Positions 59,001 through 64,000 of a stretch of DNA of 64,000 bases are shown piece after piece. Each line of letters opens with the position of its first letter. Positions within the stretch are counted from its first letter, which is position 1. Origin of the DNA: Rhynochetos jubatus. Lineage: Eukaryota > Chordata > Aves > Eurypygiformes > Rhynochetidae. The position numbers were made by a program, and so were the translations under genes. The stretch covers positions 20,514,774 to 20,578,773 of the forward strand of contig CM050664.1 of the NCBI GenBank assembly GCA_027574665.1, in the 5' to 3' direction. The notes beneath the pieces were generated by a model, which worked only from the letters and a program-made list of their open reading frames with translations, was not told where the DNA came from and searched no databases.

Positions 59001-62000
59001 ACCGCGGTCGGCAACTTCTAGGGTTAGGGTTAGGGTTAGGGTCCGGAGAACCAGAAAGCCCACAGCTCCAGGGATAATTGGGATTGCAAAGGCCTGCCAA
59101 GAGGAGCACGACACTGCACAGACATGGCTCCTTCCCCTGCTTTCCTAGCCAGAACCCAGGAGGGGCCGTGGCCGGAAACCGCGGTTGGCAACTTCTAGGG
59201 TTAGGGTTAGGGTTAGGGTCCGGAGAACCAGAAAGCCCACAGCTCCAGGGATAATTGGGATTGCAAAGGCCTGCCAAGAGGAGCACGACACTGCACAGAC
59301 ATGGCTCCTTCCCCTGCTTTCCTAGCCAGAACCCGGGGGGGGCCGTGGCCGGAAACCGCGGTCGGCAACTTCTAGGGTTAGGGTTAGGGTTAGGGTCCGG
59401 AGAACCAGAAAGCCCACAGCTCCAGGGATAATTGGGATTGCAAAGGCCTGCCAAGAGGAGCACGACACTGCACAGACATGGCTCCTTCCCCTGCTTTCCT
59501 AGCCAGAACCCAGGGGGGGCCGTGGCCGGAAACCGCGGTCGGCAACTTCTAGGGTTAGGGTTAGGGTTAGGGTCCGGAGAACCAGAAAGCCCACAGCTCC
59601 AGGGATAATTGGGATTGCAAAGGCCTGCCAAGAGGAGCACGACACTGCACAGACATGGCTCCTTCCCCTGCTTTCCTAGCCAGAACCCGGGGGGGGCCGT
59701 GGCCGGAAACCGCGGTCGGCAACTTCTAGGGTTAGGGTTAGGGTTAGGGTCCGGAGAACCAGAAAGCCCACAGCTCCAGGGATAATTGGGATTGCAAAGG
59801 CCTGCCAAGAGGAGCACGACACTGCACCGACATTGCTCCTTCCCCAGCTTTCCTAGCCAGAACCCGGGGGGGGCCGTGGCCGGAAACCGCGGTCGGCAAC
59901 TTCTAGGGTTAGGGTTAGGGTTAGGGTCCGGAGAACCAGAAAGCCCACAGCTCCAGGGATAATTGGGATTGCAAAGGCCTGCCAAGAGGAGCACGACACT
60001 GCACAGACATGGCTCCTTCCCCAGCTTTCCTAGCCAGAACCCAGGGGGGGCCGTGGCCGGAAACCGCGGTCGGCAACTTCTAGGGTTAGGGTTAGGGTTA
60101 GGGTCCGGAGAACCAGAAAGCCCACAGCTCCAGGGATAATTGGGATTGCAAAGGCCTGCCAAGAGGAGCACGACACTGCACAGACATGGCTCCTTCCCCT
60201 GCTTTCCTAGCCAGAACCCGGGGGGGGGCGTGGCCGGAAACCGCGGTCGGCAACTTCTAGGGTTAGGGTTAGGGTTAGGGTCCGGAGAACCAGAAAGCCC
60301 ACAGCTCCAGGGATAATTGGGATTGCAAAGGCCTGCCAAGAGGAGCACGACACTGCACCGACATGGCTCCTTCCCCTGCTTTCCTAGCCAGAACCCAGGG
60401 GGGGGCAGTGGCCGGAAACCGCGGTCGGCAACTTCTAGGGTTAGGGTTAGGGTTAGGGTCCGGAGAACCAGAAAGCCCACAGCTCCAGGGATAATTGGGA
60501 TTGCAAAGGCCTGCCAAGAGGAGCACGACACTGCACAGACATGGCTCCTTCCCCAGCTTTCCTAGCCAGAACCCGGGGGGGGGCGTGGCCGGAAACCGCG
60601 GTCGGCAACTTCTAGGGTTAGGGTTAGGGTTAGGGTCCGGAGAACCAGAAAGCCCACAGCTCCAGGGATAATTGGGATTGCAAAGGCCTGCCAAGAGGAG
60701 CACGACACTGCACCGACATGGCTCCTTCCCCTGCTTTCCTAGCCAGAACCCGGGGGGGGCAGTGGCCGGAAACCGCGGTCGGCAACTTCTAGGGTTAGGG
60801 TTAGGGTTAGGGTCCGGAGAACCAGAAAGCCCACAGCTCCAGGGATAATTGGGATTGCAAAGGCCTGCCAAGAGGAGCACGACACTGCACAGACATGGCT
60901 CCTTCCCCAGCTTTCCTAGCCAGAACCCAGGGGGGGCCGTGGCCGGAAACCACGGTCGGCAACTTCTAGGGTTAGGGTTAGGGTTAGGGTCCGGAGAACC
61001 AGAAAGCCCACAGCTCCAGGGATAATTGGGATTGCAAAGGCCTGCCAAGAGGAGCACGACACTGCACAGACATGGCTCCTTCCCCTGCTTTCCTAGCCAG
61101 AACCCAGGGGGGGCCATGCCCAGAAACCGCGGTCGGCAACTTCTAGGGTTAGGGTTAGGGTTAGGGTCCGGAGAACCAGAAAGCCCACAGCTCCAGGGAT
61201 AATTGGGATTGCAAAGGCCTGCCAAGAGGAGCACGACACTGCACAGACATGGCTCCTTCCCCTGCTTTCCTAGCCAGAACCCAGGGGGGGCCGTGGCCGG
61301 AAACCGCGGTCGGCAACTTCTAGGGTTAGGGTTAGGGTTAGGGTCCGGAGAACCAGAAAGCCCACAGCTCCAGGGATAATTGGGATTGCAAAGGCCTGCC
61401 AAGAGGAGCACGACACTGCACAGACATGGCTCCTTCCCCAGCTTTCCTAGCCAGAACCCGGGGGGGGCCGTGGCCGGAAACCACGGTCGGCAACTTCTAG
61501 GGTTAGGGTTAGGGTTAGGGTCCGGAGAACCAGAAAGCCCACAGCTCCAGGGATAATTGGGATTGCAAAGGCCTGCCAAGAGGAGCACGACACTGCACAG
61601 ACATGGCTCCTTCCCCAGCTTTCCTAGCCAGAACCCAGGGGGGGCCGTGGCCGGAAACCGCGGTCGGCAACTTCTAGGGTTAGGGTTAGGGTTAGGGTCC
61701 GGAGAACCAGAAAGCCCACAGCTCCAGGGATAATTGGGATTGCAAAGGCCTGCCAAGAGGAGCACGACACTGCACAGACATGGCTCCTTCCCCTGCTTTC
61801 CTAGCCAGAACCCGGGGGGGGCCGTGGCCGGAAACCGCGGTCGGCAACTTCTAGGGTTAGGGTTAGGGTTAGGGTCCGGAGAACCAGAAAGCCCACAGCT
61901 CCAGGGATAATTGGGATTGCAAAGGCCTGCCAAGAGGAGCACGACACTGCACAGACATGGCTCCTTCCCCTGCTTTCCTAGCCAGAACCCAGGGGGGGCC

Positions 62001-64000
62001 GTGGCCGGAAACCACGGTCGGCAACTTCTAGGGTTAGGGTTAGGGTTAGGGTCCGGAGAACCAGAAAGCCCACAGCTCCAGGGATAATTGGGATTGCAAA
62101 GGCCTGCCAAGAGGAGCACGACACTGCACAGACATGGCTCCTTCCCCTGCTTTCCTAGCCAGAACCCAGGGGGGGCCATGCCCAGAAACCGCGGTCGGCA
62201 ACTTCTAGGGTTAGGGTTAGGGTTAGGGTCCGGAGAACCAGAAAGCCCACAGCTCCAGGGATAATTGGGATTGCAAAGGCCTGCCAAGAGGAGCACGACA
62301 CTGCACAGACATGGCTCCTTCCCCTGCTTTCCTAGCCAGAACCCAGGAGGGGCCGTGGCCGGAAACCGCGGTTGGCAACTTCTAGGGTTAGGGTTAGGGT
62401 TAGGGTCCGGAGAACCAGAAAGCCCACAGCTCCAGGGATAATTGGGATTGCAAAGGCCTGCCAAGAGGAGCACGACACTGCACAGACATGGCTCCTTCCC
62501 CTGCTTTCCTAGCCAGAACCCGGGGGGGGCCGTGGCCGGAAACCGCGGTCGGCAACTTCTAGGGTTAGGGTTAGGGTTAGGGTCCGGAGAACCAGAAAGC
62601 CCACAGCTCCAGGGATAATTGGGATTGCAAAGGCCTGCCAAGAGGAGCACGACACTGCACAGACATGGCTCCTTCCCCTGCTTTCCTAGCCAGAACCCAG
62701 GGGGGGCCGTGGCCGGAAACCGCGGTCGGCAACTTCTAGGGTTAGGGTTAGGGTTAGGGTCCGGAGAACCAGAAAGCCCACAGCTCCAGGGATAATTGGG
62801 ATTGCAAAGGCCTGCCAAGAGGAGCACGACACTGCACAGACATGGCTCCTTCCCCTGCTTTCCTAGCCAGAACCCGGGGGGGGCCGTGGCCGGAAACCGC
62901 GGTCGGCAACTTCTAGGGTTAGGGTTAGGGTTAGGGTCCGGAGAACCAGAAAGCCCACAGCTCCAGGGATAATTGGGATTGCAAAGGCCTGCCAAGAGGA
63001 GCACGACACTGCACCGACATTGCTCCTTCCCCAGCTTTCCTAGCCAGAACCCGGGGGGGGCCGTGGCCGGAAACCGCGGTCGGCAACTTCTAGGGTTAGG
63101 GTTAGGGTTAGGGTCCGGAGAACCAGAAAGCCCACAGCTCCAGGGATAATTGGGATTGCAAAGGCCTGCCAAGAGGAGCACGACACTGCACAGACATGGC
63201 TCCTTCCCCAGCTTTCCTAGCCAGAACCCAGGGGGGGCCGTGGCCGGAAACCGCGGTCGGCAACTTCTAGGGTTAGGGTTAGGGTTAGGGTCCGGAGAAC
63301 CAGAAAGCCCACAGCTCCAGGGATAATTGGGATTGCAAAGGCCTGCCAAGAGGAGCACGACACTGCACAGACATGGCTCCTTCCCCTGCTTTCCTAGCCA
63401 GAACCCGGGGGGGGGCGTGGCCGGAAACCGCGGTCGGCAACTTCTAGGGTTAGGGTTAGGGTTAGGGTCCGGAGAACCAGAAAGCCCACAGCTCCAGGGA
63501 TAATTGGGATTGCAAAGGCCTGCCAAGAGGAGCACGACACTGCACCGACATGGCTCCTTCCCCTGCTTTCCTAGCCAGAACCCGGGGGGGGCAGTGGCCG
63601 GAAACCGCGGTCGGCAACTTCTAGGGTTAGGGTTAGGGTTAGGGTCCGGAGAACCAGAAAGCCCACAGCTCCAGGGATAATTGGGATTGCAAAGGCCTGC
63701 CAAGAGGAGCACGACACTGCACAGACATGGCTCCTTCCCCAGCTTTCCTAGCCAGAACCCAGGGGGGGCCGTGGCCGGAAACCACGGTCGGCAACTTCTA
63801 GGGTTAGGGTTAGGGTTAGGGTCCGGAGAACCAGAAAGCCCACAGCTCCAGGGATAATTGGGATTGCAAAGGCCTGCCAAGAGGAGCACGACACTGCACA
63901 GACATGGCTCCTTCCCCTGCTTTCCTAGCCAGAACCCAGGGGGGGCCATGCCCAGAAACCGCGGTCGGCAACTTCTAGGGTTAGGGTTAGGGTTAGGGTC
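44002..64000 (+). repeat. Higher-order repeat of 15-19 monomers, about seven copies, running off the right edge
   Basis: A CACCGAC + CCAGC monomer recurs at starts 45241, 48605, 51608, 54263, 56918, 59750 and 62937, with spacings of 3364, 3003, 2655, 2655, 2832 and 3187 bp (19, 17, 15, 15, 16 and 18 monomers). In five copies it heads a fixed series: CCAGC/CCCAGG, G9-CGTGG, CACCGAC/CAGTGG, CCACGG, CCATGCCC. The last four copies also share GACATTGC in the head monomer. CCCAGGAGGGG with CGGTTGG is a second marker in copies from 50664 on (50664, 52788, 55974, 59160, 62347). The copy at 56918 (2832 bp) is closest to a 16-monomer consensus. The copy at 59750 gains two monomers (near 60280-60635), and the copies at 51608 and 54263 lack several. 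Confidence 0.85.

Larger units (their letters stand above)
1..64000 (+). repeat. 177-bp telomere-motif satellite array (about 362 monomers)
   Basis: Seen: the whole window is a head-to-tail array. Successive TCCGGAGAACC starts at 16, 193, 363, 540, 718, 895, 1072, 1249 and 1426 give steps of 177, 170, 177, 178, 177, 177, 177 and 177 bp, and this continues to 63999. Summing the known length variants gives about 362 monomers. The commonest monomer is 60.5% GC with 8 CpG. Its order is TCCGGA, an AT-richer stretch (GGATAATTGGGATTGC), a pyrimidine-rich TCCTTCCCC, CCC plus G8, CCGTGGCCGG, the palindrome ACCGCGGT, then CTTC and the telomeric tract. Monomers differ at only a few positions. No inversion or unrelated insertion was seen. 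Known: TTAGGG is the vertebrate telomere hexamer and nucleosome-sized satellites are typical of heterochromatin. Inferred: subtelomeric or other constitutive heterochromatin. The satellite family and species are not recognised. Confidence 0.98.

Noticed and set aside
46120..60531. Giant minus-strand protein of 4803 residues with 59-residue repeats, and similar long frames elsewhere
   Set aside because: The frame exists because the satellite period is a multiple of three. It starts and ends at G-tract length changes, has no unique N or C terminus, and passes through the telomeric C-strand. Monomer variants look CpG-driven rather than synonymous. No CDS is called.
1..64000. CRISPR array
   Set aside because: The repeats are 177 bp, contiguous and nearly identical along their whole length, with no short repeat/unique spacer alternation and no cas genes.
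1..64000. True terminal telomere
   Set aside because: The hexamers occur as ~23-bp tracts in a larger monomer. No pure (TTAGGG)n stretch longer than four complete hexamers is present, so the window is a satellite with telomere motifs and not the terminus.
1..64000. Herpesvirus-type terminal repeats containing TTAGGG (as in HHV-6 or Marek's disease virus) integrated in a genome
   Set aside because: Those viruses carry TTAGGG arrays within unique viral ends. Here there is no viral gene, only a 64-kb homogeneous 177-bp satellite, and I recognise no viral packaging signal in the monomer body.
1..64000. Mobile element, tRNA, rRNA or other RNA gene inside the array
   Set aside because: Monomer spacing stays at 170-184 bp through the window with no gap that could hold an insertion, and the monomer body shows no tRNA- or 5S-like internal promoter boxes that I can recognise.

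Overview
This window is one uninterrupted head-to-tail satellite array. It holds no recognisable gene, RNA gene, mobile element, CRISPR array or unique flank. The monomer is 177 bp, and length bookkeeping gives about 362 monomers. Each has a ~154-bp GC-rich body (8 CpG in the commonest form) followed by a short telomeric tract of TAGGG plus three TTAGGG hexamers. All monomers lie in the same orientation with TTAGGG on the + strand. The array runs off both window edges.

TTAGGG is the telomere motif of vertebrates and some other eukaryotes. A 64-kb satellite of nucleosome-sized monomers suggests a vertebrate chromosome, most plausibly subtelomeric or heterochromatic DNA. I do not recognise the monomer as a named satellite and cannot give the species. 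If the array is subterminal and colinear with the telomere, the chromosome end lies to the right, because the G-rich strand runs 5'->3' toward the terminus.

Layout, left to right: (1) 1-3720, a 1764-bp (10-monomer) tandem duplication. (2) 3721-6551, a 1416-bp (8-monomer) duplication. (3) 6552-19420, a mosaic with a loosely recurring TCCTCCCCC-marked monomer. It contains 17918-18820, a patch dense in single-base indels that looks like sequencing or assembly error. (4) 19421-24003, a mosaic without clear long-range order. (5) 24004-25256, a 538-bp duplication carrying the only two monomers with four TTAGGG. (6) 25965-28963, a 10-monomer block and its 8-monomer derivative. (7) 31260-36382, a block present three times at spacings of 2125 and 1587 bp. 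(8) 36737-42225, two 1.95-kb copies 3541 bp apart. (9) 44002-64000, a higher-order repeat of 15-19 monomers in about seven copies.

The left part is the more heterogeneous: 16 of the 19 two-hexamer monomers and all CACGGCAC variants lie left of 29.4 kb. The right part is more homogenised and has its own marker variants. Many monomer differences fall at CpG sites as transitions, as expected of methylated DNA.

Because 177 is divisible by three, one minus-strand frame stays open through monomer after monomer. This gives open frames of up to 4803 codons (46120-60531). I treat these as arithmetic artefacts of the satellite, not genes, and call no CDS. The points worth pursuing are the pairing of telomere-protein sites, a potential G-quadruplex and dense CpG in one nucleosome-length unit, the higher-order structure, and the likely assembly-error patch.
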